Shown here: positions 1-10,895 of the stretch, piece after piece
Layout: the number at the start of each line of letters is the position of its first letter
Numbering within the stretch: position 1 is the stretch's first letter
Source: Anaspis maculata
Lineage: Eukaryota > Arthropoda > Insecta > Coleoptera > Scraptiidae
DNA length: 64,000 nt
Assembly: GCA_949128115.1 (NCBI GenBank)
Contig: OX421964.1
Location: 53,748,601-53,812,600, forward strand
Reading direction: 5' to 3'
Made by a program: the position numbers and the translations under genes
Notes under the pieces: model-generated
The model's input: the letters and a program-made list of their open reading frames with translations, nothing else
Database searches by the model: none
Told to the model about the DNA's origin: nothing

Positions 1-660
1 TTGTATGCGAATGGAAGCTTACTCAATTATCTACAATTTGACATCTTACTCGTGCACGTTTTACTTCCGGTTCTTGGGTTATGGCTTCTAGAACTCCCTG
101 AAGCATCAACTTTTGTCATCCAATCATCATATCAAGTTGATCTTAGCTCCACGTGGCGGTCAAATAAATCATAAATAATGATAAGTTGTCAACCACAGAC
201 CATTGATATCTAGAGAATCAATCATGGTAACGGTTGTTATGCAACTACAGGGTGAAATCTAAGGGAAAATTGACTTTGAAAAGGTATAGCTTGAGAACCG
301 TGAGTCGCACATAAGTGATTCAGATGTCAAATTTTAGAGAATTTGATAGACCTTCACTTTTGATATGAATCCTAAAATTTTATGACGAATTTTCCGAAAA
401 TTCTTGGAAATATGTTTTTTTGGACGCCATATTTTCAAAATTATGGCCAGAACAGCAGAGATACGAAGTGGAAAAGTCGATATTCTGAATGATGACCCCA
501 AATTTCATCATAATAATGAGTTTCGAATGTATCTGATATCCTTCGAATGCTATATTACCTTTATTTCTTTCTAAAATCAATTTACTTCCACAGTTCACCC
601 TGTAATTATACAAGTTACATCACCATGATCGATATTCTGAATTTTTTATCATCTATGGTT

Positions 661-867
661 GACGGCCTCGTGGCGCAGGTGGTTGTGTGGCTGCCTGCGG
701 CCGCGAGAGCCCCGGGTTCGATTCCCGGAAGAAGTCTGGATGTTTGTGTTTGTCCAATTTGCAGTTTTTCATGTAAATGTGATATTATAATAAAGGGCAA
801 AAACTCCCATGGCCGGTGCAGGCCGATAAGGAGGGATACAATTATTTTAAAAATTAATTAAATTAAT
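661..867 (+). mobile_element. tRNA-derived SINE, copy 1
   Basis: A 207-bp element flanked by a perfect 14-bp target duplication, TATCATCTATGGTT, at 647-660 and 868-881. The head is tRNA-like: an A-box-like GTGGCGCAGGTGG near 671 and a B box GGGTTCGATTCCCGG near 715. The body contains GCAAAAACTCCCATGGC and GCCGATAAGGAG, both shared with the reverse-strand copy at 5665-5853. The tail is AT-rich. Head, body, tail and duplication together are the hallmark of a LINE-mobilised, Pol III-transcribed SINE. Whether the family is already catalogued cannot be told from here. Confidence 0.85.
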
Positions 868-993
868 TATCATCTATGGTTAATGGCCAAGAGCTATTTA
901 TGGTTAATTTGCTTACTACATGACGGTGGTATCAATTTAACATGCTGATTGAATGCCGAAAGTTGATGCTTCCGGCAGTACTGAAATCTCTAA

Positions 994-1132
994 TAGCGTT
1001 TTCGAGTCGCTAGAGCCGAGCCGATTCGGCTCCAAAATGGCTATAACTGATTGGCCAGGGATTTTCGAGAACCAATCAAATCCCCTGATTTTAGAGCCGA
1101 GCCGGCTCGGCTCTAGCGACTCGAAAACGCTA
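994..1132. mobile_element. Palindromic MITE, family TAGCGTTTTCGAGTC, copy 1
   Basis: A 139-bp near-perfect inverted repeat. The left arm starts TAGCGTTTTCGAGTCGCTAG and the right arm ends with its reverse complement. TA sits at both ends, compatible with a TA target duplication. A diverged second copy is at 9832-9973. There is no coding capacity. The family is not recognised. Confidence 0.75.
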
Positions 1133-1693
1133 TAACTCAAGAACCATTAATCGCACATGAATGACTAATATGTCAAATTGTAGAGATTTGAATGAACTTC
1201 CCTCCGCATATACACGTTTCAATCTTGAGTCAGTTGAATTCAAGATATTGACAAAAAACTGTTTTTTGGGCGCCATCTTTTCAATATGGCGGCCAAAACG
1301 GCAAAGATACGAAATGGAAAAGTAGAAATTCGGAAAGAGCACCTCAAGGTCTATGATACTGCCAGGTTTCAAAAATATCGGATAATGACGGCAGTTTCAC
1401 GAAATGACGTTTGTAAATTTGGGTATGAATGGGGTATGAAGTAAGAAGAGAATTCTTTTGTTCACAAAATGACGTTCCAGATGTTGAAAACCGTTGAAAA
1501 ACAAACGAGCTACAGCCAGTTTCTTATTACCAGATGAAGCCCATTTTGGCGCCTCCACCATATTTGCCTGCAGTAAATGCCAATATTCCACCATAATTTT
1601 CCATAGTCCTTGATCTCCCAGGAATCGATTAAGACATAACTCCACATATCTTCACGAAGCTGCACACGGCACGACCTATGCCCCCATACTAAT

Positions 1694-1950
1694 ATTTTTG
1701 AACCTTTGAATGTGTTTTGTAATTTTATTTACTATACAGGGTGAGTCATAAATCCTGAAAATCCAGTTTGTCTTCAAAAATGCATGCAGAAAATTTGATA
1801 TGAGAACTATTTGTGTTATTTGTTGCTCTACATCAGTTTTATAACCTCTAGTCCTTTCATTGGCATTTTCGAGAAAAAATTGATTTTTACGATTTACGAC
1901 TCACCCTGAACACCAAATAAAATTACAAAACCCATTCAAAGGTTGGAAAA
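1694..1950. repeat. Nested foldback with TACAGGGTGAGTC termini
   Basis: An inner inverted repeat at 1735-1909 begins TACAGGGTGAGTC and ends GACTCACCCTG. It is enclosed by an outer inverted repeat whose arms are AACCTTTGAATGTG and its complement near 1935. The sequence continuing to about 2160, which ends in another CACCCTGTAC, resembles the flank of the foldback at 21000-21420, so this is probably a partial copy of the same composite. Confidence 0.65.
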
Positions 1951-2241
1951 ATTTGCTTTTTGGTCTAATGGAAAGAGTTGCCTGAAATCTTTCAAAATAA
2001 CAAAAATAGAAGGGGTCGAAGGACCACCTTATTTCTTATTTTGACCCTCCATATTTCCAAAAAAAAAATCATAAATTTTTTCAACATTTTTTTGACACTT
2101 TTGGGGCATTCTCCTGACTGAGGTTCAATTTTTTATCCCAAGTTTGCAAACACCCTGTACATTTTTTCAAATTTCATCAAATTTTGTAATGAAAAGTACT
2201 TCATCATTGTTATAAAATTACATTAAACTTATTGAACTTAC

Positions 2242-3510
2242 CAAATTATCGTATGCCGTATCTCTGTATGCATGAGGCGAGTCCTCATCATGATCTGCAT
2301 CCGGAAATATGAAATACAACATCGGGACCAAGATATCTTCCGAAAGCGGCGCGTTATTTCCTCTCCTGACTTTCGTAAGCGAATTTCTAGCTGCCCTTGT
2401 CAGTATTGACGAAATCGTGGGAACTTTGGGCTCAGTCAAGAGGTCTAAAGGATTGAGTATCGTCGGAGATGCTACAGCAGCGAAATCTCCTAAAATATCG
2501 TAGGTCGTTGACGAATTCTTTTGCAACTGAAGGAATTCTGTCAGGCATTCTCCTAGCAAGGAGACCGACTGGTCCGTCTTCGTGATCAAAGCGGTCCATT
2601 TTCCGGCTTTCATCGGGTTGAAGTCGCTGTAAGTTTCGCAGTCTTTTACCATGCGATGGTTCAACTGACTCCAGGAGGTTCTCAAAACGATCGTGCTGAT
2701 CGGATCGATCGTCACGCCGAAGGGCAGCCTGGACAAACTGGAGCCGTCGAAATGATCGCTGTCCAAGCTGGGATAGTCCTGTTTCCAAGCGAAGGTTCCA
2801 AAATCGCTCAAGATGTAGCTGGACTGCAGCGATACTGCAATCGTTTTCATCATGGTTGGTGCCACAATCTTCATCTTGAACATGTCCAGCAAGCCCGATA
2901 AATATTTGCATTGCTGCAGAGTGTGCTTGAGATGGACCATTTCGATGTTTGTGCGTACATCGCCGCACTCGTAGACTCCCAAATAAAGCTTTTGCCATTT
3001 CTCACGGATCTGAACGAAAAGCGGTATTTCGCATCGGGTATTGGCCGATGCGATGTAGATCGAGCTTAGCAAGATTTTGATTTTGCTTTCGGTTGTGATT
3101 CCGGCATTTCCTGCTGCACTCAGCACAATGTACTCGTTGATGCCGTACCACCGAGACAAGCAGGAATGTTCCGTGTCATTTTTCGGGTCGTACAGCTCGA
3201 AATCATGGGAAGTATCGAAGACGTTCCTCTTTTGGTTGTCTGATGTGTCGTCTTCGTCGGACGATTCGTCGTCCTTACTTTCTGTTCGCTTACGGAAATA
3301 GGAAAAAGTGAATTCAAAGTCGATGTAAGTTATATTTTCAGTTCGTATGTTCCAAGGCTCTTCAGTCGTTTCGGACTGGCCTTTGCAGTCGTCGGAGCGC
3401 CACTGGTTGATGATTTCCTCTATGCGTGCTATGAATACTTCCCAGTCGGTGGCTGTGGTGAAATCCTCTTGAAGATATTCGGTGTCGTCGATTTCTTCGT
3501 TAAATTCCAT
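2242..3510 (-). CDS. Rab3GAP1: Rab3 GTPase-activating protein catalytic subunit, first coding exon (gene runs off window)
   Basis: This encodes the N-terminal 423 residues of the catalytic subunit of Rab3GAP, which with its non-catalytic partner stimulates GTP hydrolysis by Rab3 (regulated exocytosis) and also acts on Rab18. The match to the family is colinear: an early FTTATDWEVFIARIEEII block, the SRWYGINEYIVL block, LLSSIYIASANTRCEIPLF, a VRTNIEMVHL block, YLSGLLDMFK, and near the end LYFIFPDADHD. The start is the first ATG at 3510, just before the acidic leader that precedes this block in the family. The exon ends in phase 0 at a GTAAGT donor (2241); reading on gives only seven residues to a stop, so splicing is expected. 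The catalytic arginine region lies in exons outside the window. An acidic, Asp/Ser-rich insert lies around residues 77-92. Confidence 0.96.
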
Positions 3511-4539
3511 GGTTTTCTATTAGTAAACAAAGGATGACACTTGTACATAACCTAACAGTAACATATGCTTTTGACAACTCCAAGTTGGCACTGCGCGGCA
3601 TGTGGGTAACGTAGAGAACTGTCGTCTTCGTCCTTCTTTTTATCTTGTTGCCATCTGTTGGTGAGTAGATGCACACTGCACAATGCATATTCGAGCTCCA
3701 AACTTCAACGGCAGGTAAGGGTAGCGCAGGACCGGAGTAAGGGAAGAAATAAAAACGTTGGAAGGGCAGAGCTAGGGGCAAAGCTGTATGAACGCTGGAT
3801 GAGCAAAGTGAAAATATTTTAAAAACCAAGGACGTTAAAAACACTCATGGATGCCAACTTCTGGCCTCACTGCTCACTGGGCAGGTGTACCATCAGTGGT
3901 TGACACCAGAGGCCAGAGGGCAGTTAACACTTCGTGTTCTCTTTGTTTGCATATAAAGCAAGCACAAATCATCACAAAAAAAAACGGTTCTTTTTTATTT
4001 TATTGTTTATTTAACGTCGGCCTATTTCTGCAACGAGGCCTCCTAAGACCGACGCCGGTGAATGCTTTCCTCCACTACCGGAAATGTTGCCGAGCCCCTG
4101 TGTGTTCCAACACAGGGAAGGGATTTTTAACGACCACCAACATCGCATGGGGTCAGCACCATCGTTCGTATTTTACGAGCTATGCGACACACATTCGTCT
4201 TGCATTTAGCAAGCATTCCAACTCAATCAAAGGCCTTGTTTACGCGAGGTTTAAAACTGGTGTCAAGGTCCGTAACATCAATGTTATCGTCCGCATAAAC
4301 ACCTCTAAACGCAAGTTTCCCAACAGCTGAGGTAAACGCCCATGCATATTACGACGCATGTGCAGACCAGAAATCGGTTGGATTTATAGCAGATTTATGG
4401 GTTGGGTTGGATGTTAGATGACCTGTGAGCACCAGTTTATTAAAATTGATAATTGATGATTAACCATCTTTTGTTATGATCTCTAGAAAATGTGGTTACG
4501 GTTAAATTTCGTTTTGGCACTTCTTTGAAAGATGTCTCC
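3511..4539. other. Upstream region of Rab3GAP1, no further gene recognised
   Basis: It should contain the 5' UTR and promoter of Rab3GAP1, but I see no motif clear enough to call. A 159-codon open frame on the plus strand (3851-4330) has no recognisable domain and low-complexity ends. The part from about 4010 to 4330 has the look of an old repeat, being GC-richer than its surroundings. Confidence 0.4.
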
Positions 4540-4730
4540 CTGGGCCGCTATTCTTGAATCGTGTGAGAAAAGTCCCTGGGATCCCTGGGATAATCCATTC
4601 CGCAGTACACTTCTGTAGCGAAAGTTGCCTAAAAACCACGATTTTAGGCAACATTCGCTACATCAGTGTACTGCGGAATGTATTTTACTCCCAGAGACTT
4701 TTCTCACACGGTTCAAGAATAGCGGCCCAG
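4540..4730. mobile_element. Palindromic MITE
   Basis: A 191-bp inverted repeat. The left arm begins CTGGGCCGCTATTCTTGAAT and the right arm ends with the complement ending AGCGGCCCAG. The arms stay largely paired through GTGTGAGAAAAGT and GCAGTACACT to a short loop around 4637. No coding capacity. A transcript would form one long hairpin. Confidence 0.8.
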
Positions 4731-4860
4731 GTTAAGGGGCTGTCGGCTGTCATTTTGGTCGGCGCGCGTAAACACTCCTAACTAACCACTGTTAAAATCT
4801 CTGCTAAGCCTCGCGTAAACAAGCTCAAAGAGCTATTGTTTTCGAGGCGAGAATCCGAGC

Positions 4861-4935
4861 GCCCACAGTGGGACTCGAACCCACAACTCTAGCGTAGTAG
4901 TCGAACGCGCTGACCACCACACCACAAGCTCCTCA
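4861..4935 (-). repeat. tRNA-like sequence, probably SINE head or tRNA pseudogene
   Basis: Read on the minus strand it has a D-arm/A-box-like GGTGTGGTGGTCAGCGC and a perfect T-arm GTGGG-TTCGAGT-CCCAC that contains a B box. The 3' acceptor strand does not pair with the 5' side and the anticodon stem is poor, so it is not a functional tRNA. No flanking duplication was found. Confidence 0.5.
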
Positions 4936-4979
4936 AAATCGGTTGTGTCTTGTGTCACCCCAAAACTTCCCCGAAGAGT

Positions 4980-6300
4980 ACCTAGCAAGGAACGGATGGA
5001 AATTTTATTATGAGACGCCGTCCCTTTGGGTGGGTAGGTAGTGAAAATTTGAGAAGATTGAAGAATTATTGAGATATTTTCTCAATAATTGTAAAAAGTT
5101 GGAAAATTTTCAGTTTTTCCATAAATGAAAACTCGGAAGCCATGTCCGATTTTTAAAATATTCCCTTCAAAAAATGATTCAATATTTTCTCCAACTTTCA
5201 TTCTCAGCATGTCTGCACCTAAAATGAATATTTCGTGGGACTCACCGTATGTCAAAGTTTGCCATGCAGTTTTTTCAAATTCACGTGCTAATTTCATTTC
5301 GAGTTTCATTTTGAAAAAATTACCTTGTAAAACCGGAAACGTGCCGGTCTACACGACGGAGGCCCAATCCAGGCCGGGCGTCCAAGCCTAGCGTCCAGGC
5401 CTAGGATATCTGCTTTCGATATCAGTTGGAATTTATTGAAAAAAGTCGATCCCTGAGAAGAAATGAATTTTTGAGTGGAGTCCTGGATCAAAAGCCAGTC
5501 GACTTGGTCAAAATACGGGCGAGAGGCCCTCTCGGGTGGCAACGGCTAGGAGACATTCTGAAAATTCATAATGCTCGATTGGAAAATGGTGGAGAATTGC
5601 AACTTCAAACTTAATTTGACCTTTTGTTGTGTTGCTTCCTGCCAAATTAGGTGCCGAGTTTAATAAAATAAATAATAAATGTTTTTCTCTTTATCGGCTC
5701 CTCACGATCACGCCATAAGAGTTTTTGCGCTTTATCATCAAACATACAAACTGTTGGAAAAATCACTAATAAGCGCAAATCATGGACATACACAACACCC
5801 AGACAAGACCAGGAATCGAACCGGAGCCTTTCGCACCACAGGCGGCTGCTCGATGCCGAGTTTGATCCCAATCCATCGGATAGGTTTTGAACACCTAATT
5901 AAATGATAAAGTTTTGAAATTTGACATTCATTATTATTTGACAGATAATAAATAGGGCAATACTTCTAACTGTTCTGGATACCGTTTTTTATGGGCTTTC
6001 AAACGGCATTTTGCAAGTCAAAAGTTCCGTGAGATATAGCTCCTGTCATTTTTTTATAGTGAAACTTCCATTTGACAGATGACAGCCAAAAACTAATGCG
6101 CTCATTCAACGTTGAAACCATGTCTGTGTACCAAATTTCAAGTCGATGGGATGGACGTTGCGGTTGTTATCGAGTTATGGTGGAAGATTACGGACACACA
6201 TACACACATACACACATAGATACACACATACACACATTCACATACTTATTACAGACAGAGATCATTCTGGAAATGGTCTTAGTTTGGTCGGGGAAGTAAT
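4980..6300. repeat. Dispersed repeat family A/B, copy A (split by a SINE)
   Basis: Blocks shared in the same order with 17000-18840 include ATTTTCTCCAACTTTCATTC, CAGCATGTCTGCACCTAAAA, a GAGAGGCC...TCTCGGGTGGCAACGGCTAG block and CCATCGGATAG. The copy is interrupted by the SINE at 5665-5853. A CA-rich microsatellite (CACACATA-type, about 6193-6243) lies near its right end. No protein domain is readable in any frame. A partial third relative may lie at 31920-32100. Confidence 0.65.
5665..5853 (-). mobile_element. tRNA-derived SINE, copy 2
   Basis: A reverse-strand copy of the element at 661-867. It is flanked by a 13-bp duplication with one mismatch, TGCCGAGTTTAAT (5652-5664) and TGCCGAGTTTGAT (5854-5866). 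On the minus strand the B box is GGTTCGATTCCTGG, followed by GTCTGGGTG, GCAAAAACTCTTATGGC and GCCGATAAAGAG, then an ATTTATT-type tail. It interrupts the dispersed repeat: the uninterrupted join (CTGCCAAATT to CCATCGGATAG) is seen at about 17870-17900. Confidence 0.85.
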
Positions 6301-7744
6301 ACAAGACATAGTCAGCACTTACCTTGAAATAATCATCTACCTACCCACACAACCATTATTATGGCTATTTTTCAGATTTGGAGCACCTTTATTTGAATAT
6401 ACATATAATCCAAGAATTGCTTGATAAACCCGAAATGCACCAGTCACTTACCGTTTGACATCTTGACCTCTAGGTATCTACTTCTGACCTTGATGTTCAC
6501 TTGACTCCAACTCCACTGAACAATAACTGTTATGTTTTGTGTCTTTTTGCAATGCAATGCAATGCAGGGGACCTTAGGGAAGAACCTCGGGAAGAACGCA
6601 AGGTTGGAACCCGTATCCAAGAAACAAAATTTGTGAAAGAAAAAGTTATCATATTATAAAGTATTCTCGGTAAAATTTAACTCTCAGAAGTTGAAATCAG
6701 TTGCAATTGACCTTTCCAAAAATAAAGGATAGAGAATGGTTTTGACAGTTGTCCCAACCTACGCAAAATATTTCGCGCATTACACACCTTTCGCGGTTGC
6801 ATGATGTCATGATAATGTCAGATTCCGGACGTCATGAGCAGGTCCTCAAAATCTCTGTTTGTTTTGGTGGCAAAACGATGAAGAAATCACCAGTGAAGTG
6901 CACACTGGAAGAAAATCCTGCCAGATGGAGAAACAGAGTATCAGAAGAGAAGTCATAGTGAAAGCGAAGACGGGTGGAAATACTAATGCGTATTCATTCC
7001 GGCAAAGCTGTATCTCGAGAACTTACTGTTTATCTATCTGTAGAATTAGTAGCTGCAGAGGATTCACCACTTCATTATCGCAGTTGAAGGACTTTTAGTG
7101 CCCTGATTTATGACAAGTGCTAAGCGGAAAAGACAAATTTGACACCAGAAATACGTTGCGCCACTCTTACAGTTCCAGGGGTAGAAACTTCGACGAGTGG
7201 TTCCGTAGGAAGGAGAAGCCAGATGAAAGTTTGAACAGCCCTGGGGTTCTCTTGCACAAAATGGGTCGTGTCTTGTCTGGTTAAATTTTGTTTTTCCAAC
7301 TCTCAAGCCCCAGCGTGTATTTCGTAAAATTGTACATGGAAACATGAGGCTTCTTCAGATTATTCTCGCACAAGGTAACACAGTAATAAATAAACACTTT
7401 GGCAAGTCTTTTCTTTCTACGCTCGGTGCTTGCCTATGTCTCTGACACTTCCACTATGAGATGACTGCATACTGACAGTTGTCCCAATCTACGCAAAATC
7501 ATGACGTCATAATAGAAAAGGACAAGCGCAAATTTGGAAAAGTCTATTAGAAATAGTTTCCAGTTAAAAGTGCGACTTCGTATGAATAGCTATTTCCAGT
7601 GTTCATGATGCGTAATTGCGTAATACTGACGACTTGAGTAACTTACTCTCTCCAATATTAAAATACCGAACGTTAGGACAAGAGAGGAGGGCCTTTCCAA
7701 TGATTTCAGTCTGTTACGGACTCGGGGGGTCATCCCGGGCATCT
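6301..7744. other. Intergenic stretch, only a spaced direct repeat seen
   Basis: The phrase TGACAGTTGTCCCAACCTAC with its downstream GCAAAAT recurs at about 6743 and 7472 with one mismatch, some 730 bp apart and in the same orientation. Nothing readable as a protein lies between. A short ATGCA-type repeat is at 6550-6565. No gene recognised. Confidence 0.4.
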
Positions 7745-8616
7745 GTTACCGTCAAATGAGGTGAAGTGAATAAAAAATTCTTGTTTTCTGCAGATTTTAA
7801 ATTGAAAACAAAGTCCAATTTTTTTTTAAATAATCAATAAATCAATATTACTCGGTATTCTCTTTATCGATTAGACTGAAAAAGAAGAGTGAACGATCAA
7901 CAGTTTTATTTTTATTTTTGTTTAAACACTTATCCACTTCACCCCATAGATGGGGCCAAGTGGATCACCTGTTTATTTTAGCAGGAAAATCTGTTTTAAC
8001 CTCGGTTTTAACCTTTTTGGGGTGAAGTGGATCAATTTTTTTTTCAATTTTGGAGAAAAAAAACTTGTAAAAAAATATATTTTTATTTCTTATGAATATT
8101 TTTATATTTATAAAAACCCATTGTTTTGAAGAATAGTTCGTGGACTCCAAAGGGTCACACCCAAATTAATTGCATACAAGTAATTTCAGTTCTAGGTAGG
8201 TTTGGGTGGTGATCCAAACCCCATAAAATGACATTTTTCAATAAATTGCGATTTTCTAGGTTATGAGATGATCTACAATCGTCAGTGTCTACAATCTAAC
8301 CGTCAATTGTAGAGTTATCGCAAAGGTTCATACATTAGAGATTTTATGGAATTGACCTCCCATCCTAACCTGTTTCTCCTGCACAATAGTTAGTTTGCTA
8401 GCTACGCAAAATCATTGAAAATTGTCCGCTATTTGAAAAATTTGCAGGAGACGACTTACCTGCTTTGTTGTCGAATGAATGCTGATTTTGGCAAGTGGCT
8501 TCATCTTTGTACCCTATTCTGAACTCCGCGTGACACTTGTGAAATTCGTTTGCATTTTGAACGTTTAAATTTGAAAAAAAGCGCGAATGATCCACTCTAC
8601 CTCATTCGACGGTACT
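7745..8616. mobile_element. TIR element with internal GTGAAGTGGATCA repeats
   Basis: The left end, GTTACCGTCAAATGAGGTG, is matched at the right by the complement of GTACCGTCGAATGAGGTAG (8590-8616). Inside, GTGAAGTGGATCA or its complement recurs (about 7757, 7930, 7955, 8025, 8587), several copies beside the ends and near 7930-8035. About 870 bp with no transposase-like frame, so a non-autonomous DNA element. Confidence 0.65.
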
Positions 8617-8811
8617 AACTTGATGTCAACTACAATACGAAAAGCATTATCCAGCAGTAGTGCACTGCTGTCATTCACTTGGTACGTTTTCCGACTTCAT
8701 CCTTCTCTCTGACTGCGCTGTCGGTTTTCCTCTACACATTGCCGTAGTGCCGGTTGGAGGCGTGATGTACTCGAGGGGTTTGCTCATGACCACCCGAGAA
8801 GTTTCAGTCGG

Positions 8812-9170
8812 CTTAAGGACGGCATTTTCTAGTGTTTTTCTTTAAACGTGAGTTTCATGAGAATCAGTGGAGTGAGAGACTTGAAAAAAATAAGATTCAT
8901 CTAAAATCTAGAATGAAAATTATTAAGTATTTAAAAATCTCAAAACTCAAAAAACTGAAAAAAATCAAATTTTTTATTTTTTTTTTCAAAAAAAGTCCCC
9001 CATTCTCTTGTCAGCCCAAATTTGAATAACTAATTTTTTATGTTACATGTTTAGCTGCTCAGATTTGGCAGAAACTCACGCCACAAGAATCTATCTGTTT
9101 CTCTTTCGCTCTGCAGTCAATCCGCAGTCTGTTTCAGCCATTTTTTATGCTAGGAAATGCCGTCCTTAGG
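8812..9170. mobile_element. MITE with CTTAAGGACGGCATTT termini
   Basis: The left end CTTAAGGACGGCATTTTCTAG is matched at the right by the complement of GCTAGGAAATGCCGTCCTTAGG. Subterminal ACGTGAGTTTC and GAAACTCACG also pair. The interior is A/T-rich and non-coding. Confidence 0.6.
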
Positions 9171-9424
9171 TCAGATGAGAGCTGCCAGCGGCTCGCCTAC
9201 TGTTACAATAAGTGTGTTGTTCGGCGTCACTCATAGCCCCCACGCAAAAAAAAAATTAAAAACTTTTCACCCACCTCATGTCGTAGAACTCCAATAAAAA
9301 AAAATATAGGTAACGTTGATGACATTTTTTGACACTCACTTGGTTTTTGGAAAATCATCATGCGCTAAAAAGATTACGGCGACGGGAAAGTCCAAGAAAC
9401 TGATGATCAAGTCTATAGATACGT

Positions 9425-9430
9425 TTTATT
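9425..9430 (-). terminator. Candidate poly(A) signal of the ninaA-like gene
   Basis: AATAAA on the minus strand, 31 bases after the TGA stop of the last ninaA exon. Position and exact hexamer fit a 3' end signal; the cleavage site itself is not visible. Confidence 0.55.
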
Positions 9431-9461
9431 TAGTGCAAAAACACTCTGTTGTAGAATTATT

Positions 9462-9579
9462 TCACTCAAATGATTTCAGTCCATTCAACTGCACCATTAG
9501 CCAATGAAAAAACCCCAAGATTGCAAAAGAAAATGACAAGGGAAACCATCCAGCTTTAATCCATTCCCATAGCGTGACT
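9462..9579 (-). CDS. ninaA: ninaA-like cyclophilin, exon 4: membrane anchor and stop
   Basis: Residues 201 (last base) to 239. A TTTCGTTTCAG acceptor (to 9580) is followed by one base that completes the split Lys codon, then WEWIKAGWFPLSF and a hydrophobic run to about residue 230, ending LNGLKSFE. The WIKA start, the single hydrophobic segment and the short polar tail match the C-terminal anchor of the Drosophila rhodopsin-specific cyclophilin NinaA, which is what separates that group from soluble ER cyclophilin B. Frame and phase agree with exon 3 across a 969-bp intron. Confidence 0.9.
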
Positions 9580-9831
9580 CTGAAACGAAACGAAGCAATT
9601 TTATTTCAACAGAGGAATTTGCGATTCAAATTAATATTTCCGTCAAAATATGTTTGCCAAAGGCGGATTGTATTGAATGACAACTGACAGTTACATTAGT
9701 GACACAATTCCATTTTTTTTTCCAGAAAATGGAGAGAGTTTGAAAAAATAATCTTTTCACTATGTCGCAGTTGAAAGAAACTTACAGCAAACAAGGCCAG
9801 AGACTCCAGAGAGTGAGGTAATCTTTCTCTT

Positions 9832-9973
9832 ATGGCGTTTTCGACCGGCCAGAACGGAGCCAGTTCAGCTCGAAAATCGCTATCACTGATTGGGGCAAGG
9901 ACTTTCGAGAATCAATCGAATGCCCTGATTTTAAAGACGAACTGGTTCGGTTTTAGTGACTCGAAAACGCTAT
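9832..9973. mobile_element. Palindromic MITE, family TAGCGTTTTCGAGTC, copy 2 (diverged)
   Basis: It starts ATGGCGTTTTCGACC and ends GACTCGAAAACGCTAT. The middle, CTGATTGG...ATCAATCGAATGCCCTGATTTT, aligns with the centre of the copy at 994-1132. It lies in ninaA intron 3. Arms are more diverged than in copy 1, so it is older. Confidence 0.65.
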
Positions 9974-10548
9974 TGAATGTTAATTAAGTATAGGTCGCGT
10001 CACCTTGGCACCCGCTATGGCAACGTTGCAGGCACGCCGGCACAACTAAGCGCCTCTTGTCAGCTTCTTGCCCACGCTTGCGCCTGATGGGGTGCCAAAG
10101 TACCGCTAAAATTCGCTTGTTTTGACATTACTCAGTTGAATCTTGAGTTAAGCACATTAATTTTTATGATAAAGCGACAAATGTTCAATAAATTATCTAT
10201 ATATTTATTACAACTTTACAACTGAAGAAAATTGTATCAACAAGTACCTGGGTACTAGTGAAAATAAGATCATACCATATACCCATCTTTAGCCCGCCAT
10301 TTTTGTTCCCGCGACCTATTGCCAGTTGCCACACAACAATCCGCTTTTGACAGTCATCTTGTGGCGGGAAGTTTTATTTGAATCGCGAATATCTCATATC
10401 ACCTAGATATTTCCTCAAATCATTCTCAATCTGTCAGCAATTTTGAAATTAGTCCAAGTACCTTGAAATACTAGGTATTTTTAAAACACTCAAATTTATT
10501 TGCTAGTAGATCGTGAAGGAGAGGGAGCGCTATAGTTGCTATTCTTAC

Positions 10549-10774
10549 TTGTAGGCTTCATCTGTTTCATAAAAAGGTTTTTTCGTTTTGATCAAACCCG
10601 ACCTTACTATCACCACATTTTTCAAGGGCCGATTATCAGAATCCGTTTTGAAATGCTCAATCTTGTGAACAATATCCTGGCCTTTCACCACTTTTCCAAA
10701 TACCGTATGGATTCCGTCCAGCCAAGGAGCTTGCATGGTGGTGATGAAAAATTGACATCCATTTGTGTTGCGCC
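10549..10774 (-). CDS. ninaA: ninaA-like cyclophilin, exon 3
   Basis: Residues 126 (split Gly) to 201 (split Lys). It carries the second half of the cyclophilin active site: [11 protein letters not shown] (Gln and Phe of the binding pocket) and [12 protein letters not shown] (the Trp of cyclosporin contact and the His of the pocket). The acceptor is TTTAAAG at 10775; the donor is CAA/GTAAGA at 10549/10548. Unspliced, the frame hits TAA two bases into the donor, so intron retention would give a soluble protein ending DEAYK. Confidence 0.93.
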
Positions 10775-10895
10775 CTTTAAAAAAAAATCCTGAATAAGGA
10801 ATGTGTTTGTGTGTGTGTCTCTGCTTATCAGTGTCAAAAGTTCCGTGAAAAAACAAAAACAAAAGTTAGACTAATTAACCCACACTTCCCTTACA

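Larger units (their letters stand above)
1..2241 (-). other. Rab3GAP1 first visible intron (partial), repeat-bearing
   Basis: This is the intron that follows the Rab3GAP1 first coding exon; it begins at the GTAAGT donor at 2241-2236 and leaves the window at the left edge. No further Rab3GAP1 exon could be recognised here. It holds a SINE (661-867), a palindromic MITE (994-1132) and a nested foldback (1694-1950). The stretches 1-646 and 1133-1693 contain scattered phrases of the type GCCGCCAT...ATGGCGGC but no gene I can support. Confidence 0.7.

Noticed and set aside
2432..2998. A 188-codon minus-strand frame overlapping Rab3GAP1
   Set aside because: Shadow of the Rab3GAP1 exon in another frame.
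4861..4935. A genuine tRNA gene
   Set aside because: T-arm and A box are good, but the acceptor strands do not pair and the anticodon stem fails; kept only as a tRNA-like repeat.
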